The notes below the pieces were generated by a model. The model did no database searches and was not told the origin of the DNA. It was given only the letters and a program-made list of their open reading frames with translations. The position numbers were made by a program, and so were the translations under genes. DNA of 9,408 bases from NCBI GenBank assembly GCA_029265335.1, contig JAJUJN010000060.1, forward strand, positions 1 through 9,408, written 5' to 3'. Below are positions 1 to 7,310 of this stretch, one piece after another; the first letter of the stretch is position 1; the number at the start of each line of letters is the position of its first letter. The DNA is from Alcaligenaceae bacterium (GTDB lineage Bacteria > Pseudomonadota > Gammaproteobacteria > Burkholderiales > Burkholderiaceae_B).

Positions 1-192
1 ATCTCTGAAATCGACAACTACCGCATTGCCAATATCAACGACGTCCTGAAAGTAGGGCAGAGCGTGCGGGTGAAGGTGATCGAGGCCGACGACAAGGGCC
101 GTTTGCGCCTGTCCGTCAAGGCCATTGGTGGTCTCGCAGCTCAGCTGGCAGCAGCGGATTCCGCGTCGGAAACGGAAACCCCGCAAGCTTGA
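1..192 (+). CDS. pnp: Polynucleotide phosphorylase, C-terminal fragment
   Basis: This is the last 63 residues of a gene that begins before the window. The fragment reads as the second half of an S1 RNA-binding domain: a [20 protein letters not shown] stretch (about residues 15-34) followed by LRLSVKA, the typical final strands of the S1 domain of PNPase. A short low-complexity acidic tail (ASETETPQA) precedes the TGA at 190-192. PNPase is a 3'-5' phosphorolytic exoribonuclease, and its KH and S1 domains bind RNA near the trimer pore. The identification rests on the S1 sequence and the C-terminal position of the domain. Another S1 protein (ribosomal S1, RNase E/G) is less likely because the tail ends so soon after one S1 domain. 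The catalytic RNase PH domains are outside the window. Confidence 0.85.
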   Translation: MSEIDNYRIANINDVLKVGQSVRVKVIEADDKGRLRLSVKAIGGLAAQLAAADSASETETPQA

Positions 193-236
193 GCCACCGT
201 TTTGCCTGACCACCCGCCCAGGGTGGTACACCCTGC

Positions 237-267
237 AAAAGCCGCTTTCCACACGGAAGCGGCTTTT
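237..267. terminator. Bidirectional Rho-independent terminator between pnp and the thioredoxin-like gene
   Basis: AAAAGCCGCTT (237-247) pairs with AAGCGGCTTTT (257-267). An inner CC/GG pair, a bulged T at 248 and an ACAC loop (251-254) complete the hairpin. On the plus strand the stem ends in TTTTGTGTTTT. On the minus strand the A-run at 237-240 supplies a TTTT tail. The hairpin sits between two convergent stop codons (192 and 286), so it can end transcription from both sides. Confidence 0.8.
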
Positions 268-285
268 GTGTTTTATGCCTGTACC

Positions 286-768
286 TTAAGGATCGTTAGC
301 CGGGCCGTACTGCAAGGCTGCATAGAGGTCGGGGCCCTTTTGTTGCGGCCAGTCGGGTTCGGCAGCCCGTTGCACCAAGCGCTCGAGCTGACCGATATGG
401 GGCAGCATGGTGCCAAAGAAAGCCACGCCTTGGGCCTGCCCCACCCACACTGTGGGAAAGTCTTCGATATCGATATCGTCGTTGAGCCAGTCGGCATGAT
501 CTTCGATATCCAGCCACGCGGCCACATGGTTGGGTGGCAGCCGCTTGGCGAATTCCTCGAAGTGCTCTCGATATTCGTGGCACGATCGACACCAATCGGC
601 GCACAGACAGATCACCAGCGTGGTGCCGGGCTCGGCCAGGCGTTCTTGCAGCCGAGAATCGTTGGGTAGGTGCACAGACAAGCGGCTTTCTCCAGGGGCG
701 CGCGGCGCAGTAGCCCACGCCCGTTCAAGCAACAATGTGATGATCGCCCGGGTGGGGCGACGCAACAT
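286..768 (-). CDS. Thioredoxin-family protein (WCRSC active site)
   Basis: The product is about 160 aa and appears to be a cytoplasmic thioredoxin-fold protein. The active-site motif WCRSC lies at residues 59-63 after a hydrophobic beta strand (TLVICLCAD), and the usual cis-proline follows at P105 in DFPTVWVG. Thioredoxin-fold proteins of this kind reduce or exchange protein disulfides; the specific partner is unknown. Two further cysteines (C54, C56) sit just before the active site, which is unusual. No signal peptide is visible; the N-terminal 45 residues are a mixed helical leader. I chose the ATG at 766-768. A longer in-frame start at 864 would run into the divergent EI24 gene (start 837), so it is unlikely. 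The upstream ribosome-binding site is weak, so an alternative GTG slightly upstream cannot be ruled out. Confidence 0.75.
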   Translation of the reverse strand: MLRRPTRAIITLLLERAWATAPRAPGESRLSVHLPNDSRLQERLAEPGTTLVICLCADWCRSCHEYREHFEEFAKRLPPNHVAAWLDIEDHADWLNDDIDIEDFPTVWVGQAQGVAFFGTMLPHIGQLERLVQRAAEPDWPQQKGPDLYAALQYGPANDP

Positions 769-836
769 CCGAATTGTAGTCACTCTGTCGGGGTGTGCGG
801 CGCGGGTCGTCAGCGAGTTGCGAGTACACTTTTGCC

Positions 837-1676
837 ATGTCCGAACCTGTTCAAACCATCGCACAGATGCAACTGATATCGCGTGCCTTCCGCCGTTCCT
901 TGTGGTCGCAAGTGCATCCCATGATGCTGTTGGCCTTGCTGTTGCCCTTCTTCGTCGTGCTGGCGGGGAGTGTACTGTTGCTGCTGTTCTTCTGGGCGCC
1001 GCTCACGGAATGGCTGCGACACGGCATGGAAACCTGGCCGGTTGTCGCTCAGGTTGAAACCTGGCTGCTGGCCGTGGGGTTGTTTTCGCTGCAGCTCTGG
1101 CTGGTGCCCATACTCGCCACCTTCATCTTGTTGCCTTTGTCGGGGGTCGTGGGCCTGGCCGTAGCGGCCGTGGTGATCATGCCACTCGTGCTGCGTCATC
1201 TGGGCAATGGTCGCTATGCCGATGTAGAACGTCGCGGTCGCTGGGGTTTTGCCACCAGCGCCTGGAACGCCACTTGGGTGCTGCTGGTGTTTGGCGTCGG
1301 TTGGCTGCTCACCCTGCCGCTTTGGTTGTTCCCGCCGCTGGCGCTCGCCTTGCCTACCCTGTGGTGGACCTTCGCCTTTACCTGCATGTTGCGCATGGAT
1401 GCTCTGGTAGAGCATGCCTCGCCCGAAGAGCGCCGGCTTTTGCTGCGTCGCCACAATGGGGGTTATTGGTCGTTGGGGCTGATCTGCGCCTTGCTCAGCC
1501 TACTGCCGCCCGCCTGGCTGTTCCTGCCCGTATTCTCGAGCTTGCTGTTCGCCCATTATTCCTTGGAAGCCTTGCGGATTCTACGTTCGTCCGCGCCCGT
1601 GGCGCCTGCCCAGGCTGCCCCCGAGCGGGCGAACTCGGTACCGTCTATTTCTCATCACAGCGAGGTTCGTTCATGA
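837..1676 (+). CDS. EI24-domain integral membrane protein
   Basis: The product is 279 aa and strongly hydrophobic. Predicted membrane stretches lie at roughly residues 28-53, 77-116 (probably two spans), 146-186 (probably two) and 210-240. Between them is a charged cytoplasmic-looking segment (GNGRYADVERRGRWGF, about 123-138). This pattern resembles the EI24/CysZ-like family annotated in beta-proteobacteria, whose better known member CysZ is linked to sulfate uptake; the substrate here is not established. I preferred the ATG at 837, giving MSEPVQT, over an upstream in-frame ATG at 795 because the residues between do not look like a membrane-protein N terminus. No good Shine-Dalgarno precedes 837. 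A TACACT hexamer lies 6 bases before the ATG. The stop TGA overlaps the ATG of the next gene (ATGA), so the two are probably translationally coupled. Confidence 0.72.
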   Translation: MSEPVQTIAQMQLISRAFRRSLWSQVHPMMLLALLLPFFVVLAGSVLLLLFFWAPLTEWLRHGMETWPVVAQVETWLLAVGLFSLQLWLVPILATFILLPLSGVVGLAVAAVVIMPLVLRHLGNGRYADVERRGRWGFATSAWNATWVLLVFGVGWLLTLPLWLFPPLALALPTLWWTFAFTCMLRMDALVEHASPEERRLLLRRHNGGYWSLGLICALLSLLPPAWLFLPVFSSLLFAHYSLEALRILRSSAPVAPAQAAPERANSVPSISHHSEVRS

Positions 1677-2479
1677 CTGACACCGCAGCACGCCGGTTCG
1701 GCCTGATTGTGGTTGGCGACGAAATCCTGTCGGGCCGCCGGACCGACCAGCACTTTGCCAAGGTAGTGCAGCTGTTGGCTGCGCGCGGACTGGCCTTGTC
1801 GTGGTGCTGGTTTCTCGGTGACGATTTCGACGACCAGGTAAAAGCCTACCAGCGCAGCCTGCAAAGTGGCGACATCGTGTTTTCGTGCGGCGGTATCGGT
1901 GCCACGCCCGACGACTTGAGCCGTCAGGCCATGGCGGCGGCCCTGGGCGTTCCCCTTGAGCTCCACCCCGAAGCCCGCACGCTGATTACTGAGCACGCTG
2001 CGGCCATGGCGGCGGCTGGCCGCGGCACAGCCGATATGAACACACCCGAAAACCAGCGACGCCTGCAGATGGGCGAGTTTCCGCAGGGTGCCGAAATCGT
2101 TCCCAACCTCTATAACCGAATTCCGGGCTTCTGGATTCGTGATCACACTTTCGTACCGGGTTTTCCGGTCATGGCCTGGCCCATGATCGAAACTGTCCTT
2201 GACAGCCGTTATGTTGCATTGCATCATGGGCGACCTTTCGCCGAACACAGCGTCGTGGTGTTCTATATGTCCGAGTCGGTCATCATCCCTGTCATGCATG
2301 CTATCGAAGAGCGCTGGCCCGGTGTGCGCAGCTTCAGTCTGCCCACCGCAGGCACGGGCGGCCCGCCGTCCATCGAACTGGGCGTGAAGGGCGAGCCGGC
2401 GGCGGCAGCTGCGGCCTTCGCCTTCCTGCGCGACGAAGCCCTGCGTTTGGGCGGTCGCTTTTCTGTGCAGGCCCAGTGA
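1673..2479 (+). CDS. MoaB/CinA-type molybdopterin-binding-fold protein
   Basis: The 268-aa product matches the stand-alone MoCF-biosynthesis domain (COG1058, often annotated competence/damage-inducible protein A). Visible signatures are LIVVGDEILSGRRTDQHF (11-28), the phosphate/pterin-binding loop SCGGIGATPDDLSRQ (71-85), MNTPENQRRLQM (122-133) and a VPGFPVMAWPM segment (161-171). Family members usually have GGIGPT; here the proline is alanine. There is no C-terminal nicotinamide-nucleotide amidase (PncC) domain, so full CinA function is not expected, and the true role of this short form is not established. The ATG at 1673 overlaps the EI24 stop codon and has GAGG (1662-1665) seven bases upstream, which supports this start over upstream in-frame starts that would read through the EI24 gene. 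Confidence 0.8.
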   Translation: MTDTAARRFGLIVVGDEILSGRRTDQHFAKVVQLLAARGLALSWCWFLGDDFDDQVKAYQRSLQSGDIVFSCGGIGATPDDLSRQAMAAALGVPLELHPEARTLITEHAAAMAAAGRGTADMNTPENQRRLQMGEFPQGAEIVPNLYNRIPGFWIRDHTFVPGFPVMAWPMIETVLDSRYVALHHGRPFAEHSVVVFYMSESVIIPVMHAIEERWPGVRSFSLPTAGTGGPPSIELGVKGEPAAAAAAFAFLRDEALRLGGRFSVQAQ

Positions 2480-2508
2480 CCCTTTCTACCGTTTTTGCCG
2501 TTTAGCTC

Positions 2509-3312
2509 ATGACTCCCCCGCGCGCCCTCCCAGCACTCCGCGAACAACCCGCCTGCAATGATCGAATGGCCATCCAGGTGCTCGATCGGGCCATGAGGCT
2601 GCTCGATGCGCTAGCCGAGCGCAGCGGCGCGGTGAGCCTGAAGGAGCTGGCGCTGGCCACTGGTCTGCACCCGTCCACCGCGCATCGTATTTTGAACGAC
2701 CTGGTGGTGGGGCGCCTCATCGAGCGCACCGACAACGGTATGTATGCCCTGGGCATGCGCCTGCTTGAGTTGGGCCATCTGGTAAAGAGCCGGCTCGATG
2801 TCCGCGAGGTGGCGTTGGAGCCCATGCGTGAGCTGCACGAACGCACCGGGCAAACCGTGAACCTGTCGGTACGGCAGGGCGACGAGATCGTGTACATCGA
2901 TCGTGCCTATAGCGAGCGGTCGGGTATGCAAGTGGTGCGCGCCATTGGGGGCAGGGCGCCTTTGCACTTAACTTCTACTGGCAAGCTATTCCTGGCGGCG
3001 GGCGATGAACGTCAGCTGCGCGCCTACGCCATGCGCACTGGCCTCGTGGGCAACACCCGCAACAGTCTTACCGACGTGATCCTGCTCGAGCGTGAACTCA
3101 GCCTGGTGCGCCGCCACGGTTATGCGCGTGACAACGAAGAGCTCGAACCCGGTGTACGCTGCATCGCGGCCAGCATTCGCGATGAGTCGGGCCTGATCGT
3201 GGCCGGCCTCTCCATTTCCGCTCCCTCCAGCCGCCTGCAGGATGAATGGCTGGCCGATCTCACCGACACCGCCGATCGGATTTCGCGCGCTCTGGGTTGC
3301 CGCACTTTGTAG
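2509..3312 (+). CDS. IclR-family transcriptional regulator
   Basis: The product is 267 aa from the first ATG. Residues 20-85 form the N-terminal winged helix-turn-helix: AIQVLDRAMRLLDALA, then VSLKELALATGLHPSTAHRILNDL with the recognition helix, then a wing ending MYALGMRLLELG. Residues 95-265 form the IclR effector-binding domain, including GRAPLHLTSTGKLFLA (148-163) and NEELEPGVRCIAASI (209-223), both characteristic. IclR proteins bind a small organic ligand and act as dimers or tetramers on nearby promoters; the ligand and targets here are unknown. No clear Shine-Dalgarno precedes 2509. An in-frame ATG at 2566 would give MAIQVLDRA, an N terminus more typical of the family, so the first 19 residues may not be translated. 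It follows the MoaB-like gene by 29 bases and may be co-transcribed with it. Confidence 0.87.
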   Translation: MTPPRALPALREQPACNDRMAIQVLDRAMRLLDALAERSGAVSLKELALATGLHPSTAHRILNDLVVGRLIERTDNGMYALGMRLLELGHLVKSRLDVREVALEPMRELHERTGQTVNLSVRQGDEIVYIDRAYSERSGMQVVRAIGGRAPLHLTSTGKLFLAAGDERQLRAYAMRTGLVGNTRNSLTDVILLERELSLVRRHGYARDNEELEPGVRCIAASIRDESGLIVAGLSISAPSSRLQDEWLADLTDTADRISRALGCRTL

Positions 3313-3318
3313 TTTTGT

Positions 3319-3389
3319 TGCAAAGCAGCAAAAAAAGCTTGACTCCCTGAGAAATAAGCATAGAATAGTGATTGTGCAGTGCAGCAAAA
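3319..3389 (+). promoter_or_regulatory. Paired TGC-rich 15-bp elements flanking the phasin promoter (candidate PhaR operators)
   Basis: TGCAAAGCAGCAAAA (3319-3333) and TGCAGTGCAGCAAAA (3375-3389) agree at 13 of 15 positions, same orientation, 56 bases apart. One lies just upstream of the -35 hexamer and the other covers the predicted transcription start. TGC-rich sites in phasin promoters are known targets of the PHA-responsive repressor PhaR (shown for Paracoccus, with a comparable two-site arrangement reported in Ralstonia). Assigning PhaR here is inference. Confidence 0.5.
3339..3366 (+). promoter_or_regulatory. Sigma-70 promoter of the phasin gene
   Basis: TTGACT (3339-3344) and TAGAAT (3361-3366) are separated by 16 bases and preceded by an A-run (3330-3336) that could act as an UP-type element. 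Transcription would begin near 3373, giving a leader of about 85 bases before the phasin ATG. This is the best sigma-70 match in the window. Confidence 0.7.
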
Positions 3390-3457
3390 GCGGTCAGGAG
3401 CATCACCGGGACTCGCTGCGCATCATTTACGTCACACGATTTCCCAGGGAGACTTTC

Positions 3458-4021
3458 ATGTCCACATTGCCCACCCAAGTCATTGCCTCACAAAAAGCGT
3501 CGCTCGACGCCATGCTGGCATTCCAGAACACCGCCTTCACCAGCCTGGAAAAGCTGGTCGATCTGAACCTGCGCGTGGCTCGCGCCTCGCTCGACGAGTT
3601 CGCCGAGAACGCTCAACAAGCTGCTGTGCTGCAGGATCCGCAACAAGTTCTGGCTTTTGCCAATGCCGCGGTCCAGCCCAGTCACGAAAAAGCCGTAGCC
3701 TACAGCAAGCATGTGTACGACATCGTGTCGGAAATGCAGACCCAGATGGCCAAGCTCACCGAAAACCAAATCAGCGAAGCCCAAAAGCAGGTTTCGGACT
3801 CCATCGATCTGCTGGCCAAGAACGCTCCCGCAGGTTCGGAGAGTTTCGTGGCTCTGACAAAGTCGATTCTGGCCAACGCCAACTCGGCCTACGATTCCTT
3901 CGCCAAGGCTGCCAAGCAAGCCGCTGAAGTCACCGAATCCAACCTTGCAGCCGCCACCAACGCGACGTTCGAGGCGGCCGAAGCTGCCAAGCCCAGCCGC
4001 AGCGCTCCCAAAGCTTCGTAA
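3458..4021 (+). CDS. phaP: Phasin (polyhydroxyalkanoate granule-associated protein)
   Basis: The 187-aa product coats intracellular PHA granules and controls their number and surface. It shows the phasin layout of amphipathic helices without membrane spans: residues 1-57 (QKASLDAMLAFQNTAFTSLEKLVDLN, the region in this family that contacts the granule), 60-120 with FANAAVQPSHEKAVAYSKHVYDIV, and an Ala/Lys-rich helical tail from 135, ending in AAKPSRSAPKAS, which resembles the tails of other beta-proteobacterial phasins. Length is usual for the family (about 180-190 aa). Start is well supported: AGGGAGA (3446-3452) lies five bases before the ATG. It has its own promoter with paired TGC-rich elements and so is likely regulated apart from the IclR gene upstream. 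The symbol is given for the family; paralogue number is unknown. Confidence 0.88.
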   Translation: MSTLPTQVIASQKASLDAMLAFQNTAFTSLEKLVDLNLRVARASLDEFAENAQQAAVLQDPQQVLAFANAAVQPSHEKAVAYSKHVYDIVSEMQTQMAKLTENQISEAQKQVSDSIDLLAKNAPAGSESFVALTKSILANANSAYDSFAKAAKQAAEVTESNLAAATNATFEAAEAAKPSRSAPKAS

Positions 4022-4048
4022 GGCGTTATGCGCCTACCCACTGGGCGA

Positions 4049-5086
4049 TCACGATTGCAGGGCCCGTACGCATTCACGGATGAGTGACGGCCCGCGATAG
4101 ATCAGCCCGGTATAAAGTTGCACCAGGTCCGCGCCAGCGTCGAGTTTGGCGCGGGCATCCTGGCCATCGAGAATCCCACCCACACCGATGATGGCCAAGT
4201 CGTTGCCGGCGCGGGCACGCAGGCGCTGAATCACCGCCACCGATTTTTGATGGACGGGCCTGCCCGACAATCCCCCCGTTTCGTTGCCATGGCGCAGGTG
4301 CTGCACCGCGTCGCGCGCCAGGGTGGTATTGGTGGCAATGACGCCGTCGATGCCCAAACGCATCACGGTGTCGGCGATGACATCTACCTGAGCGTCATCG
4401 AGGTCGGGCGCAATCTTTACCAGTAGCGCCACCTTGCGGCCGTTGGCATCGGCCAGACGGCGACTTTCATCCATCAATTCGCTGAGCAACAAGCTGAGCT
4501 CATCTTTGCCTTGCAGCTCGCGCAGATTTTGCGTGTTAGGCGAAGAAATATTGATGGTGATGTAGTCGGCATGGGCATACACCGCTCGCAAGCTAATCAG
4601 ATAATCTTCCACCGCCCGTTCCATGGGAGTATCGGCGTTCTTGCCGATGTTCAGGCCCAGTACCCCGCCTTTGCGCCGGAACTCACTGGCTTTCACGTTC
4701 CGTATAAAGCTGTCCAGCCCTTCGTTGTTGAAGCCCAAACGGTTGATCAGAGCCTCGGCTTCGGGCAAGCGAAACACCCGGGGTTTGGGATTACCTGCCT
4801 GGGCCCGTGGCGTTACGGTGCCAACCTCCACAAAGCCAAAGCCCAGCGCGGCAAAGGCGTCGATGCAGGCGCCGTTCTTGTCGAGCCCGGCGGCCAGCCC
4901 CACCGGGTTGCGAAAGTCCAGATTCATCACCCGAACTGGCGCCAGTGGCGTGGGCCCGAGGCAGCGCGTGAGGCCCAAGCGATGAGCGCGCGACAACTGA
5001 CGCAGCGTAAGATCGTGTGCCGTTTCTGCGTCCAGGGTGAACAGGGCGCGACGGGCCAATGGATAGGCTTGGAGCAAGAGGTTCAT
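4049..5086 (-). CDS. pyrD: Dihydroorotate dehydrogenase (quinone), class 2
   Basis: The 345-aa enzyme oxidises dihydroorotate to orotate, the fourth step of UMP synthesis, passing electrons through FMN to ubiquinone at the inner membrane. The N-terminal amphipathic helices (about 1-35, [19 protein letters not shown]) are the membrane/quinone-tunnel extension that defines class 2. Core motifs are [13 protein letters not shown] (60-72), [24 protein letters not shown] (84-107), INRLGFNN (114-121), [14 protein letters not shown] (179-192) with the class 2 catalytic serine, VKIAPDL (223-229), ATNTT (251-255) and the FMN phosphate loop GVGGI (301-305), followed by [11 protein letters not shown]. 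Length is standard. No Shine-Dalgarno is seen before the ATG; the preceding bases are pyrimidine-rich. It lies 64 bases after bpt on the same strand and may be the last gene of the Nudix-aat-bpt run. It converges on the phasin gene across only 27 bases. Confidence 0.96.
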   Translation of the reverse strand: MNLLLQAYPLARRALFTLDAETAHDLTLRQLSRAHRLGLTRCLGPTPLAPVRVMNLDFRNPVGLAAGLDKNGACIDAFAALGFGFVEVGTVTPRAQAGNPKPRVFRLPEAEALINRLGFNNEGLDSFIRNVKASEFRRKGGVLGLNIGKNADTPMERAVEDYLISLRAVYAHADYITINISSPNTQNLRELQGKDELSLLLSELMDESRRLADANGRKVALLVKIAPDLDDAQVDVIADTVMRLGIDGVIATNTTLARDAVQHLRHGNETGGLSGRPVHQKSVAVIQRLRARAGNDLAIIGVGGILDGQDARAKLDAGADLVQLYTGLIYRGPSLIRECVRALQS

Positions 5087-5150
5087 GAAGGGAAGGGCGA
5101 AAGAAGAAGAGTAAGAGTCGCAAGCAGGCGCACGCGTGAATGGTGCTTCG

Positions 5151-5888
5151 CTAGCGTTGCAGCGCGAGTTTTTGCCAGCGGCCGTGAATCAGGCCTTCCA
5201 AGGGTTGAAAGGCAGTTTTGTAGGCCATCTTGGGGCTTTCGCGGATCCAGTAGCCCAAGTACAGCCAGGGCAGTTGCAAGGCCCGACATTGTTCCACCAA
5301 CCACAAAATGCCCCAGGTGCCCAGGCTGCCAGGGTAATCGGGATCATAAAAGGTATAGACGGCCGACAAGCCTTGATCGAGCACATCCACAATCGACACC
5401 ATCACCAGCTCTTCGTTGGTGTCGCGAAACGCCACCAATTGGGTGTCGACCGCGCTTGTGAGCAGGAACTGAGCATACTGTTCGCGATCATCCTGATCCA
5501 TGCCGCCTCCGGGGTGGCGGCGGGATTGATATCGCTGATACAGCGCGTAGTGCTCGTCTTGCCAACGCAATGGCCCCACATAAGCACGCAGATGCGCATG
5601 CCGACGCCAGGTTTTGCGTTGCGTGCGGTTGCCCTTGAACTCATTCACCGGAATCCGTACGGGCACGCAGGCGCGACATCCGTCGCAGTAGGGGCGATAG
5701 GTGAAGGTGCCGCTGCGTCGGAAACCGGCGGCTACCAGTGCCGAATAGGTTGTGGTGTTAACGAGATGCCCGGGCGTGGCCACCTGTGAGCGTGCCTGTC
5801 GGTCGGGCAGGTAGCTGCAAGGATAGGGCGCGGTGGCGTAGAACTGCACGGGTACCGCGCTGGCAGGAAATTCAGTGGGCCCCTTCAT
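5151..5888 (-). CDS. bpt: Aspartate/glutamate leucyltransferase (N-degron pathway)
   Basis: The 245-aa product uses Leu-tRNA to add leucine to N-terminal Asp or Glu of proteins, marking them for ClpS/ClpAP degradation. It has the fold of eukaryotic arginyltransferase ATE1. The N-terminal domain shows [21 protein letters not shown] (17-37) and the Cys cluster [14 protein letters not shown] (67-80; C24, C68, C71 and C74), typical of this family. The C-terminal acetyltransferase-like domain shows [10 protein letters not shown] (175-184), [12 protein letters not shown] (189-200), [15 protein letters not shown] (210-224) and PLEGL (229-233). Length matches bacterial Bpt. Its start codon lies inside the end of aat (17-base overlap), so the two are likely coupled. 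The older label arginyltransferase (ate) is sometimes used, but Leu transfer is the established activity of the bacterial group. Confidence 0.93.
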   Translation of the reverse strand: MKGPTEFPASAVPVQFYATAPYPCSYLPDRQARSQVATPGHLVNTTTYSALVAAGFRRSGTFTYRPYCDGCRACVPVRIPVNEFKGNRTQRKTWRRHAHLRAYVGPLRWQDEHYALYQRYQSRRHPGGGMDQDDREQYAQFLLTSAVDTQLVAFRDTNEELVMVSIVDVLDQGLSAVYTFYDPDYPGSLGTWGILWLVEQCRALQLPWLYLGYWIRESPKMAYKTAFQPLEGLIHGRWQKLALQR

Positions 5889-6657
5889 GATTGCTCATGA
5901 TACCAGTGCGATTCGCTGCATCGTGCGGTGGCCACCAGGTTCCATCAACCCGTAGGCGGCCGCTGCGCCAGGAGGGGCTGGGCCGCGCCAGGGCGGTGCT
6001 CAAGTGGTGGCAGAATTCCGCGCGCGATATCGGGTGCGCGCCCAGGCTGGCCATGTGGTCGGTTTCCTGCTGACAATCGATGAGCGTTGTGCCCTCGCGT
6101 TGCAAAAAGCGTACCAGGTGGGCCAGGGCCACCTTGGAGGCATCGGGTACACGCGTGAACATGGATTCGCCAAAAAACATGCCACCCAGACTGATGCCAT
6201 AAAGCCCGCCTACCAGCTCACCATCGCACCAGGTCTCGACCGAGTGCACCGCGCCCGCGCGGTGCCAGGCTAAATAGGCGGCTTGCATCTCGGCAGTGAT
6301 CCAGGTGCCCGATTGCTTCTGGCGCGGGGCGGCGCACGCGCGTAATACCGAGGCCACGTCGCGATCTACCCAGACCTCGAAACCATCGCGCCCGGCAGCC
6401 ATCCGGCGCAGCCGCTTGCGCAAGGAGCGTGAGGCGTGAAAGTTTTCGGGGACGAGCACCATGCGAGGATCAGGACTCCACCAGAGGATGGGTTGCCCTG
6501 CGCTGTACCACGGAAATATGCCTCGGCGATAGGCTGCCTCGAGCCGAGCCAGCGACAAATCACCGCCCACTGCCAACAAGCCGTCGGGCTCGCGTAACGC
6601 CTCGCTCACCGGCGGAAACTCGTGGGGATCCGGGCCCAACAAGGTGATCATGCCCAT
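5872..6657 (-). CDS. aat: Leucyl/phenylalanyl-tRNA--protein transferase
   Basis: The 261-aa enzyme transfers Leu or Phe from aminoacyl-tRNA to proteins with N-terminal Lys or Arg, creating primary N-degrons. Clear signatures are [21 protein letters not shown] (14-34), [27 protein letters not shown] (42-68), [29 protein letters not shown] (139-167) and the IDCQ segment (193-196) followed by [12 protein letters not shown] (201-212). The C terminus runs on about 25 residues past the core; its end overlaps the start of bpt. It starts six bases after the Nudix stop codon. M1 and M3 (MGMITLL) are both possible starts. Neither has a strong Shine-Dalgarno, though GAGCGG lies just before M1, overlapping the Nudix stop. 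Confidence 0.95.
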   Translation of the reverse strand: MGMITLLGPDPHEFPPVSEALREPDGLLAVGGDLSLARLEAAYRRGIFPWYSAGQPILWWSPDPRMVLVPENFHASRSLRKRLRRMAAGRDGFEVWVDRDVASVLRACAAPRQKQSGTWITAEMQAAYLAWHRAGAVHSVETWCDGELVGGLYGISLGGMFFGESMFTRVPDASKVALAHLVRFLQREGTTLIDCQQETDHMASLGAHPISRAEFCHHLSTALARPSPSWRSGRLRVDGTWWPPHDAANRTGIMSNHEGAH

Positions 6658-6663
6658 GGCCGC

Positions 6664-7248
6664 TCAACGCCGAGGTGGCAAGGCCGCATAATGCACATCG
6701 AAAGAGCCACGACGGCGGTCTGAGAAATAGTATTCCAGGGTGAGCGAAACCGTGCGAAAGGCGATTTCTGACCACGGAATATCCGCCTCGGCCACCCATC
6801 CCGCCTCGAGAGTTTCCAAGCCCGGCGATAGCGTGGGGTCGGCCACCTGGCCCAAAAAGAAGACGTGCACTTGATCGGCCTGCGGAATATCGATCACGCT
6901 GAACAGCCGAGTGGCCTCCATCGACAAGCCCGCTTCTTCGAGGGTTTCGCGTTCGGCACCCTGAGCCGAAGACTCTCCAAGCTCCATGAAGCCAGCAGGC
7001 AAGGTCCAATAGCCATAGCGCGGTTCAATGGCGCGTTTGCACAGCAGTACCCGTCCTTCCCAGACCGGAATGGTGCCCACCACCATGCGAGGGTTCTGGT
7101 AATGGATGGCGCCGCATTGTTCGCAGAGATCACGAACACGTGTGTCGTCGGGCGGAATGCGGCGAGTGAGGGGGCTGGCGCACTGCGTGCAGTAACGCAG
7201 CTCTCGCGGCACCGGGAAATAAGAGTTGGGTGGGGCAGTCTGAGACAT
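6664..7248 (-). CDS. Nudix hydrolase with N-terminal zinc ribbon
   Basis: The 194-aa product has a complete Nudix box at residues 86-108 (G86, E92, R100, E101, E104, E105, G107), which binds divalent metal and hydrolyses a nucleoside diphosphate linked to another group. Before it lie two CxxC pairs, C20/C23 and C42/C45, forming a zinc ribbon, and the stretch HYQNPRMVVGTIPVWEGRVLLCKRAIEPRYGYWTLPAGF typical of this zinc-ribbon Nudix group (sometimes annotated ADP-ribose or NADH pyrophosphatase-like). It lacks the SQPWPFPxS motif of NudC, so NADH specificity is not supported and the substrate is unknown. It heads the minus-strand run with aat, bpt and pyrD and is divergent from tonB, with 226 bases between start codons. 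No obvious Shine-Dalgarno precedes the ATG. Confidence 0.88.
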   Translation of the reverse strand: MSQTAPPNSYFPVPRELRYCTQCASPLTRRIPPDDTRVRDLCEQCGAIHYQNPRMVVGTIPVWEGRVLLCKRAIEPRYGYWTLPAGFMELGESSAQGAERETLEEAGLSMEATRLFSVIDIPQADQVHVFFLGQVADPTLSPGLETLEAGWVAEADIPWSEIAFRTVSLTLEYYFSDRRRGSFDVHYAALPPRR

Positions 7249-7310
7249 GGCCGAATTCTACCGGGAAACGCGAGACTGCGGCGGGGCTTGACTCGGGTTT
7301 GAGAGGCATA

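Noticed and set aside
210..226. CCACCC/GGGTGG hairpin after pnp
   Set aside because: Short stem with no T-tract; the adjacent hairpin at 237-267 is the much better terminator.
1274..1672. Upstream extension of the MoaB-like gene
   Set aside because: The frame stays open because of high GC inside the EI24 gene; the ATG at 1673 has a ribosome-binding site and starts the conserved domain.
3242..3457. Upstream extension of the phasin frame
   Set aside because: It crosses the phasin promoter and the end of the IclR gene; ATG 3458 has a strong ribosome-binding site.
4021..4035. AGGCG/CGCCT hairpin between the convergent phasin and pyrD genes
   Set aside because: Only five base pairs and no T-tract on either strand, so I cannot support it as a terminator.
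4511..5461. Plus-strand open frame of 316 codons opposite pyrD and bpt
   Set aside because: It is antisense to two clearly recognised enzymes, spans their junction and shows no protein-family character.
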